Below, one piece after another: positions 42,898-50,421 of a stretch of DNA of 64,000 nucleotides (position 1 is its first letter; every line of letters begins with the position of its first letter). The position numbers and the translations under genes were made by a program. The stretch covers positions 90,576 to 154,575 of the forward strand of contig DASREL010000015.1 of the NCBI GenBank assembly GCA_035652075.1, written 5' to 3'. The DNA is from Gp6-AA45 sp035652075 (GTDB taxonomy: Bacteria > Acidobacteriota > Vicinamibacteria > Vicinamibacterales > CAVVIG01). Below the pieces are notes generated by a model. That model was given only the letters and a program-made list of their open reading frames with translations, searched no databases and had not been told where the DNA came from.

Positions 42898-42898
42898 T
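42893..42898 (+). promoter_or_regulatory. -10 box, leaderless-type (FMN reductase gene)
   Basis: TATGAT overlapping the stop codon of the MDR gene, then 6 nt, then ATG 42905. It suggests an internal leaderless transcript. Confidence 0.4.
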
Positions 42899-42904
42899 CG
42901 CTCG

Positions 42905-43474
42905 ATGCCGCTGCTGCAGACGTTCATCGTCAGCACGAGACCCGGGCGGAAAGGGGACGCGATCGCAAGATGGTTCGACAGCGTGGCGCGCCGGCACGGC
43001 GGCTTCGACGTCGAGCTGGTCGATCTCGCAGAGGTCAACCTGCCGCTGTTCGACGAGCCCAAGCATCCGCGGTTTCGAACGTATCAGCACGATCACACCA
43101 AGCGATGGAGCGAGCGCGTCTCGCGCGCGGACGCGTTCGTCTTCGTCACGCCTGAGTACAACTACAGTCCTCCGCCGTCGCTGATCAACGCGCTCGACTA
43201 CCTGGCGCACGAGTGGGCATACAAGCCGGTCGGCTTCGTCAGCTACGGCGGCGTGTCAGGCGGCACGCGATCGGTGCAGATGTCGAAGCTGCAGGTCACC
43301 GCGCTGAAGATGATGCCGATTCCCGAAGCGGTCTCGCTGCCCTTCTTCACCAAAATGTTCGCCGCCGACGGCACGTTCGCGCCCGATGAGACGCAACACA
43401 AAGCGGCACACGTGATGCTCGACGAATTGCGGCGATGGACGGACGCGCTCCGCCCGCTGCGAGGAGAGAAATGA
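42905..43474 (+). CDS. NAD(P)H-dependent FMN reductase
   Basis: 189 residues with a flavodoxin-like fold: VSTRPGRKGDAIARWF (phosphate loop), FVFVTPEYNYSPPPSLINAL (TPEYN flavin contact), and KPVGFVSYGGVSGGTRSVQ. It reduces FMN, quinones, chromate or azo compounds with NAD(P)H. It follows the MDR gene by 7 nt, so the pair may serve quinone or enone detoxification. Confidence 0.92.
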   Translation: MPLLQTFIVSTRPGRKGDAIARWFDSVARRHGGFDVELVDLAEVNLPLFDEPKHPRFRTYQHDHTKRWSERVSRADAFVFVTPEYNYSPPPSLINALDYLAHEWAYKPVGFVSYGGVSGGTRSVQMSKLQVTALKMMPIPEAVSLPFFTKMFAADGTFAPDETQHKAAHVMLDELRRWTDALRPLRGEK

Positions 43475-43723
43475 CCGAATCGACGACCGGCGAGGTTCGA
43501 CGCAAACTGTGCGCGTCGTGCGGTCACGCGTTCGATTGCTGCGCCGGGCGGATGCTGGTGTGACACCGTTCCGTTGACCGACGACGCTCGCGCACGATTG
43601 CAAAAGAATTTCGCGGACTGCTTGTGTCCCACGTGCTTGAAGCAGCAGGGGAATTCGGAGAGAGTGGGATTCGAACCCACGGTAGAGTTTCCCCTACACA
43701 CGCTTTCCAAGCGTGCTCCTTAA
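43471..43723 (+). pseudogene. Cysteine-rich CWC family gene, frameshifted and running into tRNA-Ser
   Basis: ATG 43471 overlaps the reductase stop. The N-terminus reads RKLCASCGHAFDC in frame 1. The rest of the small zinc-binding CWC fold (GGCWCDTVPLTDDARARLQK, ADCLCPTCLKQQ) is in the +1 frame, so one extra base lies near 43537-43541. Without repair the frame stops at 43558-43560. The repaired frame continues across the antisense tRNA-Ser gene to TAA 43721-43723. It is either a pseudogene or an assembly indel; the intact Cys pattern favours recent loss or an error. Confidence 0.7.
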
Positions 43724-43742
43724 ACCACTCGGACATCTCTCC
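43656..43742 (-). tRNA. tRNA-Ser(GGA)
   Basis: On the minus strand the acceptor stem is GGAGAGA/TCTCTCC (43742-43736 with 43663-43657) and the discriminator G is at 43656. The anticodon loop TTGGAAA gives anticodon GGA (reads UCC/UCU). A long variable arm (TGTAGGGGAAACTCTAC) and T-loop GTTCGAATC mark the class II serine tRNA. The CCA end is not encoded. Confidence 0.95.
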
Positions 43743-43758
43743 GCGCTAGAGAACAATT

Positions 43759-44316
43759 GTGTCAGAAACGGTGGCGAAATTCACAACCGACCGCCTGATG
43801 ATGCGGGAGCTGACCGCAGACGACGCACCATTCGTCTGCGCGCTGATGAACGAACCCTCGTTCATCGAGCATATCGGCGACCGCGGCGTTCGCACGGTTG
43901 AAGACGCGCAGCGTTATATCGACAGCGGTCCGTGGACGCGGTACGCCACGCTCGGTTTCGGCCTGTGGCTCGTCGAGTTACGCGAAACCGGCGAACCGAT
44001 CGGGATCTGCGGATTACTGCAACGTGAGACGCTGCCGTCACCCGACATCGGCTTTGCGTTCCGGCCGCAGTTCTGGGCGAAGGGATACGCGTCGGAAAGC
44101 GTGCGCGCAGTCATGACCTTCGCGGCAGACACGCTTCACCTCTCCGAGATTCTCGCGATCGTGAGTCCGTCGAACGCCGCGTCGATTCGCCTGCTCGAGA
44201 AGCTCGGCTTCACAAGTAGTCGCGAGACCGTCAACCCGCTGCAGGCGCGCGGCGTGACGCTGTACGTCGCGCCCACAGGATCTGCACCGACAACACGAGC
44301 GAGAACAGCCCGGTGA
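43759..44316 (+). CDS. GNAT acetyltransferase, RimJ/RimL-like
   Basis: 185 residues. N-terminal TTDRLMMRELTADDAPFVCA, acetyl-CoA loop DIGFAFRPQFWAKGYASESV, and C-terminal NAASIRLLEKLGFTSSRET are typical for the RimJ-like family that acetylates protein N-termini, antibiotics or small amines. The start is GTG, 17 nt after the tRNA gene on the opposite strand. The 3' end overlaps a convergent gene by 86 nt, giving a poorly conserved Ala/Arg/Thr tail. Confidence 0.9.
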   Translation: MSETVAKFTTDRLMMRELTADDAPFVCALMNEPSFIEHIGDRGVRTVEDAQRYIDSGPWTRYATLGFGLWLVELRETGEPIGICGLLQRETLPSPDIGFAFRPQFWAKGYASESVRAVMTFAADTLHLSEILAIVSPSNAASIRLLEKLGFTSSRETVNPLQARGVTLYVAPTGSAPTTRARTAR

Positions 44317-44638
44317 CGCCGAGCGTGATGAGCGTCCACACGAAGAAGTGATATCCGCTGGTATTCGCGACCCGGCTGGTGGCCCCGATACCGCGTCCGC
44401 TCATATGGATGATCGGGAGGCCGAGTGCCAGGAGCGACCCGACGAGCATGATGATGCATCCGGACACGCGGTCCCTCAGCACCAACGTCCCGTACAACCA
44501 CACCACGAAGATCGGCAGCGCGTAGAGGTTCCCGAGCGTGCCCGGTTCCCAGCCGTGCACGATGTCATCGGCGAGATGCCACGTGGACAGCACGATCGAA
44601 ATCATGGTTGCAACGATCAACAGCGTGCTGGTTTTCAT
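44231..44638 (-). CDS. Hypothetical four-helix membrane protein
   Basis: 135 residues with four hydrophobic segments (about 5-20, 36-53, 60-80, 97-120) and short charged loops including HLADDIVHGWEPG. Family not recognised. It shares the operator-like palindrome at 44641-44659 with the divergent small gene, so both may be under one repressor. Confidence 0.65.
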   Translation of the reverse strand: MKTSTLLIVATMISIVLSTWHLADDIVHGWEPGTLGNLYALPIFVVWLYGTLVLRDRVSGCIIMLVGSLLALGLPIIHMSGRGIGATSRVANTSGYHFFVWTLITLGVTGLFSLVLSVQILWARRTASRRAPAAG

Positions 44639-44640
44639 AC

Positions 44641-44683
44641 GGTATAGAGAGTCTATACCCTAACGGCATCCAGGGTCTATACT
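44641..44683. promoter_or_regulatory. Divergent promoter/operator
   Basis: Perfect palindrome GGTATAGA-GAG-TCTATACC (44641-44659), 2 nt from ATG 44638, plus a further half-site GGTCTATACTC (44674-44684). TATACT (44678-44683) is 7 nt before GTG 44691, so the half-site contains the -10 box of the plus-strand gene. It looks like a shared repressor target, PadR-like in style. Confidence 0.6.
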
Positions 44684-44690
44684 CGCGACA

Positions 44691-44924
44691 GTGAAGTACG
44701 ACCTCGGCGATCTCTTCGAGATCTTCCCCGACCTCCCGTGGAACCGCACCGCGATGACGGCGCGATCGGCGGCGTTACGGCACGTCCCGATGTCCGAACG
44801 TGTGATGGCGACACGCCAGAGCGCGGCACATGCGCGCGAGCAGTTCTCGGACGCGATCCGCCGCTACGCGATCGAAGCCGCACGCCGCCGCGAGTCGATC
44901 CGGCGGCGCCGACGGCCTCGCTGA
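44691..44924 (+). CDS. Small basic protein of unknown function
   Basis: 77 residues, GTG start with TATACT 7 nt upstream. The N-terminus KYDLGDLFEIFPDLPWNRTA is acidic and aromatic; the C-terminal half is a long Arg/Ala-rich helix (IRRYAIEAARRRESIRRRRR). It could bind nucleic acid or be a truncated regulator. No family recognised. The operator-like palindrome and promoter argue that it is real. Confidence 0.5.
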   Translation: MKYDLGDLFEIFPDLPWNRTAMTARSAALRHVPMSERVMATRQSAAHAREQFSDAIRRYAIEAARRRESIRRRRRPR

Positions 44925-44978
44925 CGCGACGCTGTCGCGTTTCTGATACGCACCGTTTTTTGCAATCATCTAGTGTCC

Positions 44979-45467
44979 ATGGCGGACACGCTGCAACCCA
45001 TTCTCGTCGTCGACGATTACCCTGACGGCCGACAGCTTCTCGCGGAGTATCTGCAATTCCGCGGCTTCCACGTCGTCACCGCAAAATCCGGCCGTGACGC
45101 GGTCCAGACCGCACTGCGCATTCAACCGGTCGCGATCCTGATGGATTTGCGCATGCCCGACATGGACGGGTGGGAAGCGACACGCCATCTGCGCAAGCTG
45201 GAAGAAACGCGGGACGTGATGATCGTCGCCGTCACCGCGGCGGCGCTGAACGACGAGGTGCGGTCGGCGCTTGATGCGGGATGCGACGCGGTTGTCGCGA
45301 AACCGTACGATCTGCTCGCGTTCGGTGATGCGCTCGCGACCGCGCTCGCGGATGGTGTCGAGGCGTTCGCTGCGATCGGCGCTACGGTACAGCCGGCGTC
45401 GCGCTCTCGCCGTGCGAGCGCGCCGCGCGGATCACGCGCGAAAGCCGCTCGGGCTGCACAGGCTTGA
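44979..45467 (+). CDS. Single-domain response regulator with basic tail
   Basis: 162 residues from ATG 44979 (GTG 44973 possible). Receiver domain with acidic pocket VVDDYPDG, phospho-acceptor Asp in ILMDLRMPDMDGW, Thr in VAVTAAALND and Lys in VVAKPYD. The output is a short Ser/Arg/Ala-rich tail with no HTH. It is convergent with the hybrid kinase gene (86-nt overlap), so it may receive phosphate from one of the two kinases. Confidence 0.88.
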   Translation: MADTLQPILVVDDYPDGRQLLAEYLQFRGFHVVTAKSGRDAVQTALRIQPVAILMDLRMPDMDGWEATRHLRKLEETRDVMIVAVTAAALNDEVRSALDAGCDAVVAKPYDLLAFGDALATALADGVEAFAAIGATVQPASRSRRASAPRGSRAKAARAAQA

Positions 45468-47313
45468 CGAGGTGCACGTCGAACCCCGCTTCGCGCGCGC
45501 GCGCGGAATCTTCAGGACGTCCGTAGCCGGTGATCGCGATGAGAAACGCGTCGCGGCACCCGTCGGTCTCGCGCATCGTCCGCGCGACCTGATATCCGTC
45601 GATTCCCGGCAAGCCGATGTCGATGAGGGCGACCTGCGGCCGGATGCGTCGCGCGAGCTGCAGCGCTTCGAAGCCGTCGGCCGCCGACGTCACCTCGTGA
45701 CCGACTTCCTCAAGCCACGCGCGCAACGTTTCGCGCGCGTCGCGATTGTCCTCGACGAGCAGGATCGTCAGCGGTGGCCCCATGTCGGCCGCCTCTGACA
45801 TGTCGAGCCCCGGATCCGCAATCGTGGTTCCGACTTCGACGGCCATCAGCGGCAACTCGAGCACGAACGACGATCCGCGACCGGGACCCGGGCTTTCGGC
45901 GCGAATCGTTCCGCCATGCAATTCGACCAATCGCCGCGCGATCGTCAGGCCGATACCCAGACCGCCGAGCGATCGCGCGAGCGATTGGTCCACCTGAAAG
46001 AACAGATCGAACACCGAGTCGAGCTTTTCCTTCGGGATGCCGATGCCTTCGTCGCGGACGACGATGGTGGCGCGGTCCCCGCTGGTGCGGCGGCACTCGA
46101 CGGCAATGCGCGCGGCCGGCTCGGAGTACTTGCTCGCGTTCGACAGCAGGTTGACGAACACCTGCTCGAGCCGCAGCGCGTCGGCGTTGATCGGCAGCGG
46201 GTCGGCCGGCAGCGTCAGATCGAGCTGCTGCTGGCGCGCTTCGATCGTCGGACGCGAGTTATCGACGGCGGCGCGCAGCACCTGCACGAGATCGTTCGGC
46301 TCCTGCTGCAGCCGCATCTTCCCGCGCGTCACGCGCGAGACTTCGAGCAGGTCGTCCACGAGCCGCGCCAAGTGCCGCGTCTGCCGGCGGACCGTGTGGC
46401 GCAGCCGTTGATTGCGCGGATCCTGCGCACCGACGCGGTCCATCAGGCTGTTCGCCGCGGCGATTGCGTTCAGGGGATTGCGCAGCTCGTGCGCCAGCAT
46501 GCCGAGGAATTCGTCCTTGCGCCGATCGAGCTCGGCGAGCTGAGCGGCACGGGACCGATGATCTTCTTCGAGCTGTCGATGCTCGGTGATGTTCGACACG
46601 ATCAGGACGACGCGCTCGGCGGCGCCGTCGGCGTCGAGGATCGGATCGGCGACGAGCCGGAGCAGTTGCCGGTCGACCGACAACTCCGCAACGGTGCGGA
46701 CTCGGTTCTGCACCGCGCGCGTGATCACATCGCTCGTCGTCATGCCGTCATGCGGCATCAGCTTCGGCGCCGGCGCACCGGCGAGCGCCTCGGGCGACTT
46801 GCCGGCGAGCCTCGACATCGCCTCGTTGCAGCGGATCACCGTCAGGTCGGGCGCGACAATCGCGACGGCGTCGGCAATCGCGTCGAACGTCCGCCGCCAG
46901 TCTTCGCTCGCCTCTTTCAGCTCCTGTTCGACCTGCTGCGTCCGCAGCAGCGATCGCACCGTCGCGACCAGTTCGGGCGGCTCGATCGGCTGCGCGAGAT
47001 ACGCGTCGGCGCCGCTGTCGAGCCCTTCGACGCGGCGCTCGGCCGAAATAAAGGTCGCCGACGTCTGCAGGACCGGAATCTTCCGCAGTTCCGGATCCGC
47101 TTTGATCCGGCGGCAGACGTCGAGACCGCTGATGTCGGGCAGCTTGACGTCGAGGACGACGATGAGCGGTTTGCGGCGCGCGAGCATCAACGCTTCGCGT
47201 CCGTTGGCGGCCTCGGCGACGGCGTATCCCGCCTGCTCGAGAATCCGCGTCACCATGTAACGGTTCGCCTCGTCGTCGTTGACGTTGAGGACGAAGGGAC
47301 GCCCGTCAGACAC
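45382..47313 (-). CDS. Hybrid histidine kinase REC-PAS-HisKA-HATPase-REC
   Basis: 643 residues, no membrane segments. N-terminal receiver (LNVNDDEANRY; Asp in VVLDVKLPDISGL), PAS (about 140-255), HisKA with the phospho-His in LAHELRNPLN, HATPase with N box NLLSNASKYSE and G boxes DEGIGIP and GLGIGL, then a C-terminal receiver (LLVEDNRDARE; Asp in ALIDIGLPGIDGY). The N-terminal receiver suggests control by another kinase, perhaps the neighbour upstream, which it overlaps by 8 nt. Confidence 0.94.
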   Translation of the reverse strand: MSDGRPFVLNVNDDEANRYMVTRILEQAGYAVAEAANGREALMLARRKPLIVVLDVKLPDISGLDVCRRIKADPELRKIPVLQTSATFISAERRVEGLDSGADAYLAQPIEPPELVATVRSLLRTQQVEQELKEASEDWRRTFDAIADAVAIVAPDLTVIRCNEAMSRLAGKSPEALAGAPAPKLMPHDGMTTSDVITRAVQNRVRTVAELSVDRQLLRLVADPILDADGAAERVVLIVSNITEHRQLEEDHRSRAAQLAELDRRKDEFLGMLAHELRNPLNAIAAANSLMDRVGAQDPRNQRLRHTVRRQTRHLARLVDDLLEVSRVTRGKMRLQQEPNDLVQVLRAAVDNSRPTIEARQQQLDLTLPADPLPINADALRLEQVFVNLLSNASKYSEPAARIAVECRRTSGDRATIVVRDEGIGIPKEKLDSVFDLFFQVDQSLARSLGGLGIGLTIARRLVELHGGTIRAESPGPGRGSSFVLELPLMAVEVGTTIADPGLDMSEAADMGPPLTILLVEDNRDARETLRAWLEEVGHEVTSAADGFEALQLARRIRPQVALIDIGLPGIDGYQVARTMRETDGCRDAFLIAITGYGRPEDSARAREAGFDVHLVKPVQPERLSRVIRAARSHGESATPAVP

Positions 47314-49297
47314 CCGTGGTTTCCTCGTGGTTGGTGATGAAGCCGGTCTTGGCGAGCACTTCGCGGATGCGGCCGAGCGCGACTTCGCGATTCAAATTCT
47401 GCTTCGGCAGAATCGTCGCGGCTTCGGCAGCGAGCCGTTGCCGCTCCTCTTCGGCAAGATTGCGCGAGGTGTGGATGATCACGGGAATGTTGCGCGTCGT
47501 CGCGTCGAGCTTCAGCTCGTCGAGCACGTCGAAGGCCGTCATGCCTGGAAGCACGAAGTCGAGAAAGATCGCCTGCGGCTGGCGCTCGCGCGCGAGGCGC
47601 ACGCCGTCGGCGCCGGTCGCCGCTTCGATCACCTCGTAGTGCGTGTCGGCCAGCAGCTTGCCGACCATGTACCGCGCCACCTCGTCATCGTCTATGACGA
47701 GGATGCGATTGATCGGACCGCGGCGACGCGCGAGCGAGGCGAGCTTGCGCGTCAGCCACTGATGATCGAGCGGCTTGATCACGAACTCGTCGGCGCCGAG
47801 CGCGCGCGCTTTCTGCTCGCGGTTCGTGACGGTGACGACCATGATCGGGATATCGCGCGTGTCGGCCGCCGCTTTCAGATCGGCCAGCAGCGCCCACGAC
47901 GTTTCCCCTTCGAGCATGATGTCGAGGACAATCGCGGCCGGCCGCATTCGCGTCAGCGCGTCGCGTGCCTCCTCGACGGTCCGCGCCGGAATGATCTGGA
48001 ACCCGGAATTGCGCAGGTACTTCTCGTAGAGGAACAGCGTCTGCCGATCGTCTTCGACGACGAGGATCGGCGGCTTGCCTGACTCGAGCGTGGCGCTGCG
48101 TTGGGTGAGGCCCGCCATCTCCTGCACTTCGGGATGGACCCGCGGCACGACCAACGTAAACGTCGATCCAGCGCCGGGTGCGCTCGTCACCGTCAGCGTT
48201 CCGCCGAGGATTTCCGCAAGCCGCCGCGAAAGCGAGAGTCCCAGTCCCGTGCCCTTCACTTTCTTCTGCAACGGGTTGTCGATCTGCGTGAACTCTTCGA
48301 ACACGCGTTCCTGATCGTCGATCGGGATACCGATGCCGGTGTCGGTCACCGAGAACGTCACCGAGCCGTTCGGGCCGGCGGAGGCCGACACCGTTACCGA
48401 ACCGCGCTCGGTGAACTTCAACGCGTTCGAGATCAGGTTTTTCAGAATCTGCGAAATCTTCCCTTCGTCGGTTTCGAGTTCGCCGACTTCCGGCGTGTCG
48501 ACGAAACTCAGCACGAGGTTCCCGTCGTGCAGCGGTTTGAACATCCCGCGCAACGCAGCGAACAGCGTCGGCACGGTGAATTTCTGCGGACGCAGTCCAA
48601 CTTTCCCCGCCTCGATCTTGGAGAGGTCGAGCAGATCGTTGACAAGGTCGATCAGGTTTTCGCAGCTGCGGAGGATGAAGCCGACTTGTTTCTTCTGCTC
48701 CGTGTTCAGATCGCCGTCGTTCCCCGACAGCAGCAGCTTCGACAGGCCGATGATCGCGTTGAGCGGCGTCCGGAACTCGTGGCTCACGTTCGCGACGACG
48801 CGCGATTTGACTTCGGTGATGCGGCGCAGCGAGTCGGACGTTTCGGCGACTTCGCTGTGCAGCGCGATCACCCCGCGCGCCGAATCGTCGAGCTCGCGAT
48901 TGAGCCGCAGCAACTCTTCGCCGCGGTGCAGCAGCTCGCGCTGTTGACGCTCGGATTCGCGCGAGAGTTCGGCGTGGTCGTCGGCCACGAGGCTGCCGAC
49001 GAGGACGAGGCCCTCGAGCGTCGGCTGCGCCGAGAACACCATGTGTTTCGGCGAGCCGTTGACCGTCAGCGTCAGCTCCCATCCGTCGACGCGGTTCTGG
49101 CGTCCGTGGTCGAGGAGCTCTCGCAGCCGTTGCTCGCATCCGGGGGCGGCGTATGTGATCAAGCGTGCGCCGACCGACGCGCCAAGCAGCGCTTCCGCCG
49201 CTTGATCGGCCCACGTGACGCAGCCTTCGGCATCGCACGCGAGCACGAGCTCGCGGCGCAACGCAGTGACAGTTCGAGAATCGGGAGCGGGAGTCAC
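47306..49297 (-). CDS. Hybrid histidine kinase PAS-HisKA-HATPase-REC-REC
   Basis: 663 residues, soluble. PAS-like N-terminus (about 10-110), coiled coil (about 115-165), HisKA with NVSHEFRTPLN, HATPase (NLISNALKFTE, DTGIGIP, GTGLGLSLS), and two receivers with Asp in IVLDIMLEGET and IFLDFVLPGMT. The GTG start has no Shine-Dalgarno sequence. It shares an operon with the second hybrid kinase. Together with the small response regulator it could form a phosphorelay; no DNA-binding output is present locally. Confidence 0.94.
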   Translation of the reverse strand: MTPAPDSRTVTALRRELVLACDAEGCVTWADQAAEALLGASVGARLITYAAPGCEQRLRELLDHGRQNRVDGWELTLTVNGSPKHMVFSAQPTLEGLVLVGSLVADDHAELSRESERQQRELLHRGEELLRLNRELDDSARGVIALHSEVAETSDSLRRITEVKSRVVANVSHEFRTPLNAIIGLSKLLLSGNDGDLNTEQKKQVGFILRSCENLIDLVNDLLDLSKIEAGKVGLRPQKFTVPTLFAALRGMFKPLHDGNLVLSFVDTPEVGELETDEGKISQILKNLISNALKFTERGSVTVSASAGPNGSVTFSVTDTGIGIPIDDQERVFEEFTQIDNPLQKKVKGTGLGLSLSRRLAEILGGTLTVTSAPGAGSTFTLVVPRVHPEVQEMAGLTQRSATLESGKPPILVVEDDRQTLFLYEKYLRNSGFQIIPARTVEEARDALTRMRPAAIVLDIMLEGETSWALLADLKAAADTRDIPIMVVTVTNREQKARALGADEFVIKPLDHQWLTRKLASLARRRGPINRILVIDDDEVARYMVGKLLADTHYEVIEAATGADGVRLARERQPQAIFLDFVLPGMTAFDVLDELKLDATTRNIPVIIHTSRNLAEEERQRLAAEAATILPKQNLNREVALGRIREVLAKTGFITNHEETTGV

Positions 49298-49365
49298 ACC
49301 TAGAAGCGCAAACGCGATGCAAGTAATTTGCCTAAGGTTTCCGGAGGGAATCCGTCAGAAAACCG

Positions 49366-49899
49366 TCACGTTTCTTTACACCGTCGTCGTACGTATGTAT
49401 TCAATTGCTGGAAGGCCGCAAGCATTTCCTGATAGGAAAAATTGGCGTTGCGTCCACTCGGATTGGGGAGGACAAAAATGCGCGCCCCTTCCAACGTCTC
49501 CTGTTGCAACCCGAGCGCGACCGCTTCGCTGTGTTTTTTGCCGCAGACGGATCGATATAACGTGACGCCGACGAAGGCGACGACGTGCGGCTTCCACCGC
49601 TTGATCTTTCGCCGCAGCGTCACCGCGCCGGCGACGTATTCGTGCGGACGTAACGTGTCGATCCCGGGCGTCGCGCGCGGAACGAGGTTCGTGATGCCAA
49701 ATCCCCACTCGGGCAACCGGCGATCGTCTTCGCTGCGGAGTGGTTCCGGAATCAGTTTCGACTCGTAGAGTAGCTTCCAGAACCGATTCGAGTAGCCGGC
49801 GAAGTGATGGCCGATCTCCGCCGAGCGGATCCCCGGATTGATCCCGACAAACAGGACGCGCACCGGCGGGCGCACGCAATCACGTAGAATTCGCGGCAT
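49366..49899 (-). CDS. mug: Mismatch-specific uracil/thymine DNA glycosylase (Mug/TDG family)
   Basis: 177 residues from ATG 49899. Motif 1 VLFVGINPGIRSAEIGHHFA has Asn in GINPG, the hallmark of family 2 glycosylases. Motif 2 PNPSGRNANFSY is the DNA-minor-groove loop. It excises U or T from G mismatches and related damaged or modified pyrimidines. The start codon overlaps that of the divergent EVE gene (shared CATG). A TTG at 49914 would lengthen it by five residues, but the ATG gives the usual family N-terminus. Confidence 0.92.
   Translation of the reverse strand: MPRILRDCVRPPVRVLFVGINPGIRSAEIGHHFAGYSNRFWKLLYESKLIPEPLRSEDDRRLPEWGFGITNLVPRATPGIDTLRPHEYVAGAVTLRRKIKRWKPHVVAFVGVTLYRSVCGKKHSEAVALGLQQETLEGARIFVLPNPSGRNANFSYQEMLAAFQQLNTYVRRRCKET
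49885..49890 (+). promoter_or_regulatory. -10 box, leaderless-type (EVE gene)
   Basis: TAGAAT, 7 nt, ATG 49898. It lies inside the first codons of the divergent glycosylase gene. Confidence 0.5.
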
Positions 49900-50308
49900 G
49901 AACTGGTTGTTCAAAGAGGAACCGTCGAACTACAGCTACGACGCCTTCGCGAAGGACGGCAAGACGCAGTGGTCGGGCGTCAAGAATCCGGTCGCGCAAC
50001 GCCATCTCCACGCGGTGAAGAAAGGCGATCGCATCTTCTACTATCACACCGGCGACGAGAAGCAGATCGTCGGCATTGCGAAAGCGCTCGGCGATGCGTA
50101 TCCGGATCCGAATGACTCGTCCGGCAAGTTCGCCGTTGTCGACATCGGTCCCGTCAAGAAACTGAAACGGCCGGTCACGCTCAAAGAAATCAAAGCGCAA
50201 CCGGCCTTCAAGGATTTTCCGCTCGTGCGGATTTCACGGTTGTCGGTGATGCCCGTGAGCCAGGCCGAGTGGGAGCGCATCGAGAAGATGGCGGAACAGG
50301 CGGGATAG
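49898..50308 (+). CDS. EVE-domain protein
   Basis: 136 residues, a single EVE domain of the PUA/YTH-like fold: MNWLFKEEPSNYSYDAFAKD, WSGVKNPVAQRHLHAVKKGD, RIFYYHTGDEKQIVGIAKAL. EVE domains bind modified bases such as 5-methyl- or 5-hydroxymethylcytosine in DNA or RNA. The aromatic Trp/Tyr cage residues are present. It is divergent from, and start-overlapping with, a Mug-type glycosylase, which suggests a shared role in modified-pyrimidine biology. The longer reading upstream is antisense to mug. Confidence 0.9.
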   Translation: MNWLFKEEPSNYSYDAFAKDGKTQWSGVKNPVAQRHLHAVKKGDRIFYYHTGDEKQIVGIAKALGDAYPDPNDSSGKFAVVDIGPVKKLKRPVTLKEIKAQPAFKDFPLVRISRLSVMPVSQAEWERIEKMAEQAG

Positions 50309-50421
50309 GCAGGAAGGGCGGGACCGGCAGGAAGGACGGGAAAGGCAAAGTGCCTTTCTCCTCGTGCATCTCGGTCTTTGCTCCCCGTCCTGCCCTTCCT
50401 GCCCCTCCTGCCCTTCCTGCC
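50309..50421. repeat. GGCAGGAAGG / CCTTCCTGCC inverted word repeat
   Basis: Between the EVE stop and the end of the convergent gene, words GGCAGGAAGGGCGGG and GGCAGGAAGGACGGG are followed after about 45 nt by their complements (CCCGTCCTGCCCTTCCTGCC). AAAGGC-AAAGT-GCCTTT is a central hairpin. It can fold as a large imperfect stem and may act as a terminator for both genes. The same word family is at 56967-57088. Confidence 0.75.

Noticed and set aside
44979..49297. Kai-type clock or KaiC-linked signalling module
   Set aside because: No KaiA, KaiB or KaiC homologue is present. The genes are ordinary hybrid kinases and a receiver protein.
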